Assembly (NCBI GenBank): GCA_030044325.1
Contig: JASHWA010000025.1
Span: 1 to 16,049, forward strand
DNA from: Bryobacteraceae bacterium
Lineage (GTDB): Bacteria > Acidobacteriota > Terriglobia > Bryobacterales > Bryobacteraceae
Reading direction: 5' to 3'
Length of the DNA stretch: 16,049 bases
A model generated the notes under the pieces. It made no database searches. It was not told the origin of the DNA and saw only the letters and a program-made list of their open reading frames with translations. A program made the translations under genes and the position numbers. Of this stretch, positions 1 through 7,628 are shown piece after piece (positions within the stretch are counted from its first letter, which is position 1; every line of letters starts with the position of its first letter).

Positions 1-2719
1 GCAGGGTCTGGGTGACCGTTGCGGTCGGATTGGTCGGCGAAGGCAGCGGCGCCACATTGCCGTCCACGCCGATGCGGAAAGCGGTGGTCAAGTTCGCACC
101 GCTCGCGCCCGCGCAGGAGCCGTTCGACAACGGGCCGACGCACTGCACGCCCTGGAGCAGTCCGGGGCCGAGCAGCGGAACCAGCACGAGGTCCACACCG
201 TTGGCGCGGCCGTAGATGCGGCCGTAACCACCGCGGATAACGGTCTTGTTTCCACCGAACATCTTACCCAGCAGGGTATCCGGCGCCATGTCCGGGTTCC
301 ACGCCGCCGAAACGTGCGGGCTGAATCCGCCGTAGAACGGATTGTAGGGATACTTGTTCGCCCCGCCGGCCACGTTGCCGATCAGGTCGAAGCCGACTTC
401 GGGCTCGTAGATCTGGCCGTTGAGCGCCGCCTGCTGACGTTCGGTCATGTAGCTTTTGATGTTAATCGGATTGCCGGCCTGATCCACCATCTGCACCTGC
501 TTGCCGTTGAGTTCGTACGGCGGCATGGAGAGCTCGTACGTGATGCCGTAATTCAGCGTGAAGTGGGGCTTGACGTGCCAGGTGTCGGTGAAATACGCAT
601 CGTAGGTCGGAATGATGTCATGATCGACGGCGAACTCGCCGGGAGGGTTCAAGGTCAGGTTGGCGCCGCTGCGGGTGTACATCAACTGGGTCGCCGAGAT
701 GATTCCGGTGACCTGGTTAAACAGGTTCTCGTAGTTGCTGAGCGCGCCGGAGGAGACGCCCGGAGGCAGCGTGTAGGCGCTCGACGCCACGCCCTGCGGC
801 ACGCCCGTTCCGTTGAAGGAGGCGAGATAGGTGATCGAGGTATCGATGGTCACGCCGTTATCATTGCGCGAGTGCAGGTCGTTGGCGCGCAGGTAGCTGC
901 CGCCGTAGCTGAACAGATGATTTCCGTGCAGATGGCTCAACGAGTCCGAAAGGAACCAGTCCTGCCCGTCCCAGAAACGCTGACGGGTGCTTTGCGAAGC
1001 CACGTCGTAGGGAATCAGCGCGTTGGTCGATTCGCCGCCGATTTCGACTACGCCGCCGAGTCCGTTGCACAGGGACCCGCAGGCCTGCGGCACGCCCGCA
1101 GCATCCGACCAGTTCCAGTAGTTGCGCAGGAAGCTGAAGCGGAAGTCATTGGTCATGTTGGGAGTAAGGGTGGTGGTCAGACCGGCTGCCCAGTAATCCG
1201 GCAGAATCGTGATGGGAGACGCCGAGCACCACGTTCCGGAGGTTCCGCACAACTGACCGCTCATGTCCAACTGGCGTTCCGCAGCCAGCGGGAAATTGTA
1301 ATAGCGGTAGCTCATCATGAACTTGTTCTTGTCGCCGAAGTCATGGTCGATGCGAGCCACCATAAAGTCCGACTTCTCCGGCAGGCCGAGAGGCGCCAGA
1401 TAGCCTTGCGAGTTTCCGTAACCGTCGCCGGGGGTTCCGGACGTGTAGGTGGGGTCGTTGGGAAGCGGCATCTTGGCCCAGATGGCCTGAATCAGGGGGT
1501 TGACTCCCAATCCGCGCGGATCGCACGAGTTGGTCGCGGCGCAACCGGCGTAAGTGGTGCCATTCACCGTCACGGGAGCCGTGTTGATGTTGTATCCCTG
1601 AATCGCGCCCGAACTGGTCGGCAGCATGATGACGCCGGCGCGATAGGTGGCCGTGGGGTCACCGGATTCATAAGTCACCGCGTTGGGATAGCGCATCCCT
1701 TCGTAGTTGACGAAGAAATAAGTCTTGCCGCCCAGAATCTTCTTGGGGATCAACTGCCCGCCGAGCGCGCCGCCGAAGCGGTTGCGATGCGTCGCGGGAA
1801 GGGGAGTATAAAGCGTGTCCGTGATCGCATCCTTGGTGTGGTTGTTGTTCCAGATGTTCGCGGCGCCGACGTCGTTGGCGAAGTAGTATTCGTACGCCGC
1901 GCCATGGAACTGGTTGGTTCCGCGCTTGGTCACCATCTGCACCTGGCTGCCGGCCGCGCCGCCGAAATCCGCGGTCTGGCCGGTGGTGTTGATCTTGAAC
2001 TCTTCAATACTTTCGACCGGCGTCGGAATCACGCCCGTCGGCGTGCCGCCGGAAGAGGACGAGCCGGCGTAGGCGTTGCCGGGAACATAAGTGGTGTTCG
2101 TGCCGGCCATGTCGTCGGAGTTATTGCCGCCGTCAAGCTGGAACTTGTTCTGATCCGTCGCCGCACCGGCCACGTTGCCGTCGAGCGAAACGCCGACCTG
2201 CAAGCTCGCGAGCGTGCTCACATCGCGGCTCATATTCGGCATGACGTTCAGCGCCGTGTTGGTGATGGTGGTGCCGACCGTCGCGTTCAACGTCTGCAAC
2301 TCCGCGCCCGCGGCCGCCTGAACTTCGACGGTGGTCGTCGTCGCGCCGATCTGGAGGGTCACATTCAACGTCAGCGTCACGCCGACGTCGACTTTGATGG
2401 CGCTCAACTTGGACGCTTCGAAGCCGGACTTGGTGACCGTCAGGTCGTAGACGCCCGGCGCGACGCTTGGAATCGTGTAGCGCCCCACATCATTGCTTTG
2501 CGTATCGCGCGCGCTGCCCGTGGTTGTGTCAACCAGCCGAATGGCCGCGCCAGCGATCGCCGCGCTCTGCGGATCGTTAATCTGCCCGGTAACCACGCCA
2601 GTGGTCGCGGCGCCCTGGCCAAATGCGGGCGCTGAACTCAGCGTGAGAAAAATCGCCACGGCGAGCGCCAAAAACACCGGCGAAATCCCCGCGCGAAACA
2701 GTGTGCGACTCGAAATCAT
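1..2719 (-). CDS. TonB-dependent receptor, Oar-like, with carboxypeptidase-regulatory domain (C-terminus beyond window)
   Basis: About 906 codons are read without a stop from ATG at 2719 to the left edge, so the C-terminus is missing. Residues 1-34 form a signal peptide (hydrophobic stretch ending SSAPAFGQ). Residues about 41-117 match a carboxypeptidase-regulatory-like beta domain (GQINDP, DVGRYTIPSVAPGVYDLTV). A plug-like segment follows (about 128-260, with NKFQLDGGNNSDD, VESIEEFKINT and SQVQMVTKRGTNQFHG), then long beta-barrel sequence rich in aromatic residues. This architecture is typical of the giant outer-membrane receptors expanded in Acidobacteriota, thought to import large oligomers such as glycans or peptides with TonB energy. 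The substrate cannot be read from the sequence. The start is supported by AAGGGGG four bases upstream and a consensus-like promoter further up. A 773-codon ORF on the opposite strand is a GC-bias shadow. Confidence 0.93.
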   Translation of the reverse strand, partial: MISSRTLFRAGISPVFLALAVAIFLTLSSAPAFGQGAATTGVVTGQINDPQSAAIAGAAIRLVDTTTGSARDTQSNDVGRYTIPSVAPGVYDLTVTKSGFEASKLSAIKVDVGVTLTLNVTLQIGATTTTVEVQAAAGAELQTLNATVGTTITNTALNVMPNMSRDVSTLASLQVGVSLDGNVAGAATDQNKFQLDGGNNSDDMAGTNTTYVPGNAYAGSSSSGGTPTGVIPTPVESIEEFKINTTGQTADFGGAAGSQVQMVTKRGTNQFHGAAYEYYFANDVGAANIWNNNHTKDAITDTLYTPLPATHRNRFGGALGGQLIPKKILGGKTYFFVNYEGMRYPNAVTYESGDPTATYRAGVIMLPTSSGAIQGYNINTAPVTVNGTTYAGCAATNSCDPRGLGVNPLIQAIWAKMPLPNDPTYTSGTPGDGYGNSQGYLAPLGLPEKSDFMVARIDHDFGDKNKFMMSYRYYNFPLAAERQLDMSGQLCGTSGTWCSASPITILPDYWAAGLTTTLTPNMTNDFRFSFLRNYWNWSDAAGVPQACGSLCNGLGGVVEIGGESTNALIPYDVASQSTRQRFWDGQDWFLSDSLSHLHGNHLFSYGGSYLRANDLHSRNDNGVTIDTSITYLASFNGTGVPQGVASSAYTLPPGVSSGALSNYENLFNQVTGIISATQLMYTRSGANLTLNPPGEFAVDHDIIPTYDAYFTDTWHVKPHFTLNYGITYELSMPPYELNGKQVQMVDQAGNPINIKSYMTERQQAALNGQIYEPEVGFDLIGNVAGGANKYPYNPFYGGFSPHVSAAWNPDMAPDTLLGKMFGGNKTVIRGGYGRIYGRANGVDLVLVPLLGPGLLQGVQCVGPLSNGSCAGASGANLTTAFRIGVDGNVAPLPSPTNPTATVTQTL

Positions 2720-2815
2720 GCTACCCCCTTGCTCTTTCGGCACTTTCAGCTCAAGAAAATGGAACGACAAGAAACAACAACCCGAACTACCCTTGCAGCG
2801 AACTGTATTTGGGCC

Positions 2816-2845
2816 ATTCTATGGCGAAGTTTGCGATCGTGTCAA
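2816..2845 (-). promoter_or_regulatory. Sigma70-type promoter of the TonB-dependent receptor gene
   Basis: On the minus strand TTGACA (2840-2845) is followed after 18 bases by TAGAAT (2816-2821). This is a perfect -35 hexamer and a -10 hexamer with one mismatch. It points at the receptor start and predicts a 5' leader of roughly 90 nt before the ATG at 2719. It is the best promoter match I found in the window. Confidence 0.65.
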
Positions 2846-3130
2846 GGAAAATCCTGTCACCCACCGCGCGGTGGTTCATTTTCCGCAAATCGGTAGAGCA
2901 AAAGACCTTGAATCCACGAAATGGAAACGCGAAGCGCCGTCGGGGAGGCGCACGGAACATATAGAACTTGCACGCGAAAGGCTCGGGCTTGGGGTGTCGG
3001 GCGATGGTACTGATGATGCGTTCCAGTACGGATTCGCGAAGTGCGGTTCGATGCGGATAGAAGTGAAGGTTCCGATGTAGACGAGTGGCCAACGCGCTTC
3101 ATTACTGTCGCGCCTCACGCCGCAGTTGGT
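2846..3130. other. Intergenic stretch with no supported gene
   Basis: This lies between the receptor promoter and the end of the glycosyltransferase gene. Several overlapping short ORFs exist on both strands, but none has a recognisable domain, a convincing ribosome-binding site or a consistent start. A weak 5-bp stem (GCCGC/GCGGC) spans the glycosyltransferase stop region, with no T-run after it. I see no other structure. Confidence 0.5.
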
Positions 3131-4243
3131 CTACGGCGGCAGGATTTCGCCGATTTTGCGCAGCAGATCCGGTTGAGGAGCGCGCAAGACGCAACCGAGC
3201 GGTTTCCAGCGATCAAAAAAGCGGTCGTTGACCGCGCCCGCGAAGATCGAGATCTGCGGAACTCCGCACGCTGACGCGACATGGCCTCCGGCGGAGTCGT
3301 AGCCGATGTACAGCTTGGATCGGGCGATGGCGGCGGCAAAGGGCGCGAAAGGGCCGTCATGGGCGCGCATCCCGGGCTGAATCACGCGTTCGACCCGCTG
3401 GTGTTCGCGCAAGCTAGCGCCTTTATCGATCAGCACGCGACGGCCTGCCAGCAGCCGGAGGAGCTCGGATTCGAACGCATCGCCCAGGCGCTTCGATTCG
3501 TTGTCACCGACGCCCAGACTCATGGTGATGTGTTCGGCTTCGCCGCCCGAGGGGCGCGGCGCGATGAAGGGACGGGCGTTTTCGACGCCAAAAATCTCGC
3601 GTGCCCAGCGCGACGCCAGGTCGGGCAGTCGCTCCGCAGAATCGTTTCCGTGGGACCGGCTCTCGAAGAAGAAATAGCGCTGGGGATCGCACACGGAAAT
3701 CAATCCGAGCTGCGTAAGCCGCGAATCGGGATCGATCACGATTCCATCGCCGAACCACAGTGCGGCGCTCGCTTCGAGACGGTCCTGAAGGGCGCCGGAG
3801 CGCGCGTAAGGCGCTTCCAAATGCGCGATGCGCGGGTCTGATTCGAACAGCTCGAAACATTTTCGGGGACCCGCGAAAACGATTTCCGCATCGGGATAGC
3901 GCTTTTTCGCGGCATCGAGAAGCACGCTGGTGACGGCGACGTCGGCTCCGAGGGTGACTCGGGAGAGGACATAGACGCGGCGCGTGTTGCGCGGAGGCGG
4001 AAAGGCGGTGCGATCGCCGCGGATGCGCGGCGTAAGATGCGGAGCGGCGCGCTCGATCACCTGAGTGAACAGGCGATCGTAGAAGCGGCACAGGCGCGGG
4101 TCGAAGAGATCGCCCAGGCGCTCGACTACAACGGAAAGCAGGGCGCGGCCGTGATCTTCTTCGATGGCGCGGTCAAGCAGCGGAGCGGGCCACGCTTCGC
4201 CGCGAAGACAGTAGTCGAGCAGCTCGCTACAGGTATTTCCCAA
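3131..4243 (-). CDS. GT9 (heptosyltransferase)-like glycosyltransferase
   Basis: 370 aa. The central and C-terminal parts resemble family 9 glycosyltransferases (ADP-heptose:LPS type). Residues about 89-140 look like the N-terminal Rossmann-like half (VLSRVTLGADVAVTSVLLDAA, then PDAEIVFAGPR). Residues about 312-338 (YIGYDSAGGHVASACGVPQISIFAGA) match the family's nucleotide-sugar-binding signature GxDSGxxHxAxAxGxP. The first 80 residues are helical and unlike the usual family start, so they may be an extra domain. The start is TTG, overlapping the end of mtnP by 17 bp, with GGAG seven bases upstream. A later GTG start near residue 38 is possible. It is the last gene of the minus-strand run and probably translationally coupled. 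The likely role is addition of a sugar to a cell-surface or other acceptor; donor and acceptor are unknown. Confidence 0.75.
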   Translation of the reverse strand: MGNTCSELLDYCLRGEAWPAPLLDRAIEEDHGRALLSVVVERLGDLFDPRLCRFYDRLFTQVIERAAPHLTPRIRGDRTAFPPPRNTRRVYVLSRVTLGADVAVTSVLLDAAKKRYPDAEIVFAGPRKCFELFESDPRIAHLEAPYARSGALQDRLEASAALWFGDGIVIDPDSRLTQLGLISVCDPQRYFFFESRSHGNDSAERLPDLASRWAREIFGVENARPFIAPRPSGGEAEHITMSLGVGDNESKRLGDAFESELLRLLAGRRVLIDKGASLREHQRVERVIQPGMRAHDGPFAPFAAAIARSKLYIGYDSAGGHVASACGVPQISIFAGAVNDRFFDRWKPLGCVLRAPQPDLLRKIGEILPP

Positions 4244-5084
4244 CCAGCAGCTCCAGCTTTTTCCGCGTGGCTTCGGGAATCGATTTGCGATCGGTGATGA
4301 GCGCGTGGGCGAGCGCGGAGCCGCATTTGCAGCCGCGCGTTTCCGGCATGGCGCGAACCGCGGCGGCGACCAGGTTGCAGGCGTTTTCCGCGTTTTTCAC
4401 GAGATTGGCGATGATATCGTTCACGGTGACGGCGTCATGATCGGGGTGCCAGCAGTCGTAATCGGTGACCATGGCGATGGTGGCGTAGCAGATTTCGGCC
4501 TCGCGCGCGAGCTTGGCCTCCTGCAGATTGGTCATGCCGATGACGTCCATGCCCCAGCTTCGATACAGGTTCGATTCGGCGAGGGTCGAAAACGCGGGAC
4601 CCTCCATGCACAGATACGTTCCCCCGAGCTTGACATTGATGCCGGCCTTGCGGCCGGCTTCCGCGGCGAGTTGCGCGAGATGTGTACACACGGGATGCGC
4701 GAAGCTGACGTGCGCGACCAGGCCTTCACCGAAAAAAGTGGAGGCGCGCCCGCGGGTGCGATCGACGAACTGATCGGGGATGACGAAATCGAGCGGCCGG
4801 TGCTCCTCTTTGAGCGATCCGACGGCGCTGAGGGAGAGAATCCGCTCGACGCCGAGTTTTTTGAATCCCCAGATATTGGCGCGGAAATTCAGCTCCGAGG
4901 GCGAAATGCGGTGGCCGCGGCCGTGGCGCGCCAGGAAGGCGACCTGCTTGCCGGCGAGTTTTCCGACGACGTAGGCTTCCGACGGCGCTCCCCAGGGCGT
5001 TTCGATGGCGCGCTCCTGGTGCGCCTCAAATCCCGGCATGGAGTAGAGGCCGCTGCCGCCAATGATTCCGATTGTGGGGTTCAT
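4227..5084 (-). CDS. mtnP: S-methyl-5'-thioadenosine phosphorylase
   Basis: 285 aa, full length for the family. It phosphorolyses 5'-methylthioadenosine, the by-product of polyamine and related SAM-dependent reactions, to adenine and 5-methylthioribose-1-phosphate, the first step of one methionine salvage route in the cytosol. Motifs seen are IGIIGGSGLY (5-14), RHGRGH (53-58, phosphate-binding region), MEGPAFSTLAE (160-170), GMTNLQEAKLAREAEICYA, and VTDYDCWH (206-213), whose aspartates are the MTAP-type purine-binding residues. In purine nucleoside phosphorylases this site usually carries Asn, so MTA is preferred over inosine or guanosine. The ATG overlaps the epimerase stop by 4 bp (ATGA), which indicates translational coupling. 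No other salvage gene is nearby. Confidence 0.93.
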   Translation of the reverse strand: MNPTIGIIGGSGLYSMPGFEAHQERAIETPWGAPSEAYVVGKLAGKQVAFLARHGRGHRISPSELNFRANIWGFKKLGVERILSLSAVGSLKEEHRPLDFVIPDQFVDRTRGRASTFFGEGLVAHVSFAHPVCTHLAQLAAEAGRKAGINVKLGGTYLCMEGPAFSTLAESNLYRSWGMDVIGMTNLQEAKLAREAEICYATIAMVTDYDCWHPDHDAVTVNDIIANLVKNAENACNLVAAAVRAMPETRGCKCGSALAHALITDRKSIPEATRKKLELLVGKYL

Positions 5085-5602
5085 TCCTTGATCAGTTCGA
5101 GGAGCACGCCGCCGGCGGAGGACGGGTGCACGAAAACGTAGGTGTGGCCGCCGGCGCCTTTGCGGGGCTCGTTCAGGAGCTTGGCGCCGGATTTGCGCAG
5201 ACGATCGAGGACCGCATCGAAATCCGGGATTCGGATGGCGAGGTGATGCAGACCCTCGCCGCGCTTATCCAGGAATTTCGCGACGGCCGAGTCGTTATCG
5301 GCGGGCTCGATCAGCTCGATGCGCGGATCGCCCAAGGGCAGCATGGCGACGTTCACTTTTTCGGGGGCGACGGTTTCGCGGAGGGAAACGGCGAGCCCCA
5401 GCTGGTCGCGATAAAACTGGAGCGCGCGGTCGATCGAACGGACCGCGATTCCCAGGTGATCGATTTCAGGGGGTTGCTGAAAAAGGGGACAGACAGCTCT
5501 GTCCACTCCCACCGCTCTACGCGGTTTCGACGTCTTGCGCCTGGGGACAGAGTAGTCCGTCCCCTTTTTCGGCGGTCTCTTAGATTCGTTCAAGCCATTC
5601 AT
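5081..5602 (-). CDS. mce: Methylmalonyl-CoA epimerase with repeat-derived N-terminus
   Basis: The body (from about residue 45, PPEIDHLGIAVRSIDRALQFY) is a vicinal-oxygen-chelate epimerase that interconverts (2R)- and (2S)-methylmalonyl-CoA for the mutase. Probable metal and catalytic residues are His49 (DHLG), Glu96 (RIELIEP), His119/120 (GLHHLAI) and Glu169 (LLELI). Family members normally begin a few residues before the IDHLGIAV motif. Here no ATG lies close, and residues about 10-44 come from a palindromic repeat (5472-5577). The longest ORF starts at ATG 5602, overlapping the end of meaB by 23 bp without a clear Shine-Dalgarno. GTG codons inside the repeat (Val31, Val33) are alternative starts. 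The body assignment is firm and the start is uncertain. Its placement after meaB fits propionyl-CoA metabolism. Confidence 0.88.
   Translation of the reverse strand: MNGLNESKRPPKKGTDYSVPRRKTSKPRRAVGVDRAVCPLFQQPPEIDHLGIAVRSIDRALQFYRDQLGLAVSLRETVAPEKVNVAMLPLGDPRIELIEPADNDSAVAKFLDKRGEGLHHLAIRIPDFDAVLDRLRKSGAKLLNEPRKGAGGHTYVFVHPSSAGGVLLELIKE
5472..5577. repeat. GGGGACAG palindromic element, copy A
   Basis: About 106 bp, bounded by GGTTGCTGAAAAAGGGG on one side and CCCCTTTTTCGGCGGTC on the other, so the ends are inverted repeats of one another. Each half folds on itself: GGACAGA/TCTGTCC with a 4-nt loop (5487-5504), and GGGGACAGA/TCCGTCCCC with loop GTAG and one mismatch (5543-5564). It aligns along its full length with copy B at 11694-11800, differing at scattered positions. 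It lies directly after the meaB stop and runs into the epimerase reading frame. The shape recalls a paired-REP (BIME-like) or small non-autonomous element; no RAYT transposase is in the window. Confidence 0.85.
5480..5504 (-). terminator. Possible intrinsic terminator/attenuator inside the mce 5' region
   Basis: Read in the operon direction, the repeat gives stem GGACAGA, loop GCTG, stem TCTGTCC, then CC and five T residues. This resembles a Rho-independent terminator, although the T-run starts two bases after the 7-bp stem. It lies between meaB and the epimerase body, so it could lower expression of mce, mtnP and the glycosyltransferase unless ribosomes prevent folding. The hairpin is seen; termination is inference. 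Confidence 0.4.
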
Positions 5603-6482
5603 GGAGGATGGAATAGGGATCGCGGCGGCGCTCGGCGACTTCTTTTCCGCGGGCCGCGAATTCGGACTCGGGCAGGCGGTCGAGCAGGCGCTCGCGGAGC
5701 ATTTCGCGCAGCCGCAGAGCCCAGATTTCCGCCGCGCGCGCGCGGCTGGATCCGCGGGCGTGATATTCGAGGGCGGCGGCGATCACTGCAGCGATTCCTT
5801 TGCCGTCGCTCGCGACGGTCTGCACGATGGTGGGCGACCATCCGTCGGCGCGATGGGACAAGGCGAGATAGCTCTTGAGTTCGCGCTCGAGTTTTTCGGC
5901 GCCCGGCTGATCGGCTTTATTGATGACGAACACATCGGCGATCTCCATGATACCGGCTTTGATGGCTTGCACGTCGTCGCCCATGCCCGGCACCAGCACC
6001 ACCAAGGTCACGTCGGCCAGGCGCGCGATTTCGACTTCATCCTGCCCCACGCCGACGGTTTCGACGAGCACGGTGTCGAATCCGGCGGCGTCGAGCAGCA
6101 TGGTCATTTCCGTGGTCGCGGCGGCCAAGCCGCCGAGCCATCCGCGGGTGGCCATGGAGCGGATGAAGACACCTGGGTCGGAATGATGCCGCTGCATGCG
6201 GATGCGATCGCCGAGGATGGCGCCGCCGGTGTAGGGACTGGTGGGATCGACGGCGATCACGCCGACGGTTTTCCGGTCCGCGCGAAGTTTTTCGGTGAGC
6301 TGATCGCAGAGCGTGCTTTTCCCGGCGCCGGGCGCGCCGGTGACGCCGACGATCATGGCGTGTCCGGTGCGCGGAAAAAGCTCGCGCAGGAGCGGCTCGG
6401 CTTCCGGCCTGCGATTTTCGATCCAGGTAGCGGCGCGGGCAAGCGAGCGGTGGTCGCGCGCGGCGATTTTTTCGGCTAGCAT
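5580..6482 (-). CDS. meaB: MeaB-type G3E GTPase, methylmalonyl-CoA mutase chaperone
   Basis: 300 aa from ATG 6482. MeaB/ArgK GTPases guard B12-dependent methylmalonyl-CoA mutase, gating cofactor loading and release of inactivated cofactor. Seen: Walker A GAPGAGKS (49-56), AVDPTSPYTGGAILGDRIRM (77-96, the family's metal-binding and switch region), ETVGVGQDEVEIA (141-153, switch/Walker B) and NKAD (188-191, guanine recognition). The C-terminal helices (about 230-300) match the family's dimerisation arm. An in-frame extension to 6716 exists but lies inside the acyl-CoA dehydrogenase gene and reads as Arg/Gln-rich shadow. The chosen ATG overlaps the dehydrogenase stop as ATGCTAG, a normal coupling arrangement. 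The length is slightly short at the N-terminus. The next gene is the matching epimerase, but no mutase is present. Confidence 0.93.
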   Translation of the reverse strand: MLAEKIAARDHRSLARAATWIENRRPEAEPLLRELFPRTGHAMIVGVTGAPGAGKSTLCDQLTEKLRADRKTVGVIAVDPTSPYTGGAILGDRIRMQRHHSDPGVFIRSMATRGWLGGLAAATTEMTMLLDAAGFDTVLVETVGVGQDEVEIARLADVTLVVLVPGMGDDVQAIKAGIMEIADVFVINKADQPGAEKLERELKSYLALSHRADGWSPTIVQTVASDGKGIAAVIAAALEYHARGSSRARAAEIWALRLREMLRERLLDRLPESEFAARGKEVAERRRDPYSILHEWLERI

Positions 6483-7624
6483 CCGCTCTTGAGCAATTGC
6501 CGCGCGATGACCAGCCGCTGGATTTCGCTCGTCCCCTCGCCGATGGTGCACAGCTTCACGTCGCGGTAAAACTTTTCGACCGGAAAGTCCTTGATGAAGC
6601 CGTAGCCGCCATGGATTTGCAGAGCTTCGTTGGCGACGCGCACGGCGCTTTCCGACGCATACAGCTTGGCCATGGCGGATTGCTTGTTGACGCTTTTGCC
6701 CTGGTCCTTGAGCCATGCCGCGCGCAGAGTGAGCAGCCGCGCCGCGTCGATTTCCGTGGCCATATCCGCTAATTTATTCTGAATCGCCTGAAATTCTGAA
6801 ATAAATCGGCCGAATTGTTTTCTTTGTTTCGAATATTTTAGGGCTGCTTCGTACGCTCCCTGCGCGATGCCCACCGCCAGCGCGGCAATCGAAATCCGGC
6901 CGCCGTCGAGAATGCGCAAGCTGTCGACGAAACCTTCGCCGCGCTTTCCGCACAGCTGCGATGCGGGAAGCCGGCAATCGGTGAACAGAACTTCGCCGGT
7001 GGGCGAGCAGCGCATCCCCAGCTTGTTTTCTTTTTTCCCCGCGCGAAAACCGGGCGTGCCCGTTTCGAGAATGAAGGCCGAAATTCCGTGCGAGGAAGCG
7101 GCGCGGTCGGTCACGGCCATAGCGACGCAAACGTCGGCGACGTGCGCGTTGGTAGTGAACGTTTTCCCGCCGTTGAGCACCCAGGTTTCGCCGTCGAGCA
7201 CGGCCTGGGTGCGCGTGCCCGCCGCATCCGAGCCGGCTTCGGGCTCGGTCAACGACCAGCATCCGATCCATTCGCCGCTGGCGAGCTTGGGGACGTAGCG
7301 CTCCTTCTGATCACGCGAGCCGGCGAGATAAATATGGTTGGTGCACAGCGAAATATGGGCCGCCGCGCTCAAGGCGATGGAGGGGTCGACGCGCGCCAGC
7401 TCTTCCATGAGGATGGTGTAATCGACGTAGGTGTAGCCGGAGCCGCCGAGATCTTCGGGAAAAACGGCGCCCAGCACGCCGATTCGACCGAGCTCGCGGA
7501 AAACGTCCACGGGGAAATGCTGGGACTCGTCCCACTCCATCACGTGGGGCCGGATTTCGGCTTCGGCGAAATCGCGAATGGTTTTGCGAAGCTGGTTTTG
7601 TTCCGGGGTGTAGGCGAAATCCAA
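6476..7624 (-). CDS. Acyl-CoA dehydrogenase (short/branched-chain type)
   Basis: 382 aa, full length for FAD-dependent acyl-CoA dehydrogenases, which form the 2,3-double bond of acyl-CoA and pass electrons to electron-transfer flavoprotein. Seen: an N-terminal helical domain (FAYTPEQNQLRKTIRDFAEAEIRP), the FAD/substrate signature WSLTEPEAGSDAAG (about 120-133), KTFTTNAHVAD, the YSKQRKQFGRFISEFQAIQNKLADMA helix, IHGGYGF, and CTIGEGTSEIQ with probable catalytic base Glu363 at the butyryl-CoA dehydrogenase position. Start is TTG at 7624, 4 bp after the upstream gene's stop; GAGGAG lies 13 bases before it, rather far. No better start exists before the conserved N-terminus. With meaB and mce downstream, it probably works in branched-chain or odd-chain acyl-CoA breakdown towards propionyl-CoA. 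Exact chain specificity is not readable. Confidence 0.92.
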   Translation of the reverse strand: MDFAYTPEQNQLRKTIRDFAEAEIRPHVMEWDESQHFPVDVFRELGRIGVLGAVFPEDLGGSGYTYVDYTILMEELARVDPSIALSAAAHISLCTNHIYLAGSRDQKERYVPKLASGEWIGCWSLTEPEAGSDAAGTRTQAVLDGETWVLNGGKTFTTNAHVADVCVAMAVTDRAASSHGISAFILETGTPGFRAGKKENKLGMRCSPTGEVLFTDCRLPASQLCGKRGEGFVDSLRILDGGRISIAALAVGIAQGAYEAALKYSKQRKQFGRFISEFQAIQNKLADMATEIDAARLLTLRAAWLKDQGKSVNKQSAMAKLYASESAVRVANEALQIHGGYGFIKDFPVEKFYRDVKLCTIGEGTSEIQRLVIARQLLKSGC

Positions 7625-7628
7625 GGCG

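Noticed and set aside
314..2635. 773-codon plus-strand ORF
   Set aside because: It is antisense to the TonB-dependent receptor, whose minus-strand translation gives clear domains. The plus-strand product is Arg/Val/Gly-rich and matches nothing; long antisense ORFs are common in GC-rich genes.
2787..3118. Cluster of short ORFs in the receptor upstream region
   Set aside because: Several overlap in different frames, none has a ribosome-binding site or known domain, and some cross the predicted promoter.
5601..6479. 292-codon plus-strand ORF opposite meaB
   Set aside because: The minus strand carries Walker A, switch and NKAD motifs of MeaB; the plus-strand product is low-complexity and unrecognisable.
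6483..6716. 78-codon upstream extension of meaB
   Set aside because: It overlaps the conserved C-terminus of acyl-CoA dehydrogenase in another frame, with Arg-rich shadow composition; ATG 6482 gives the usual family start.
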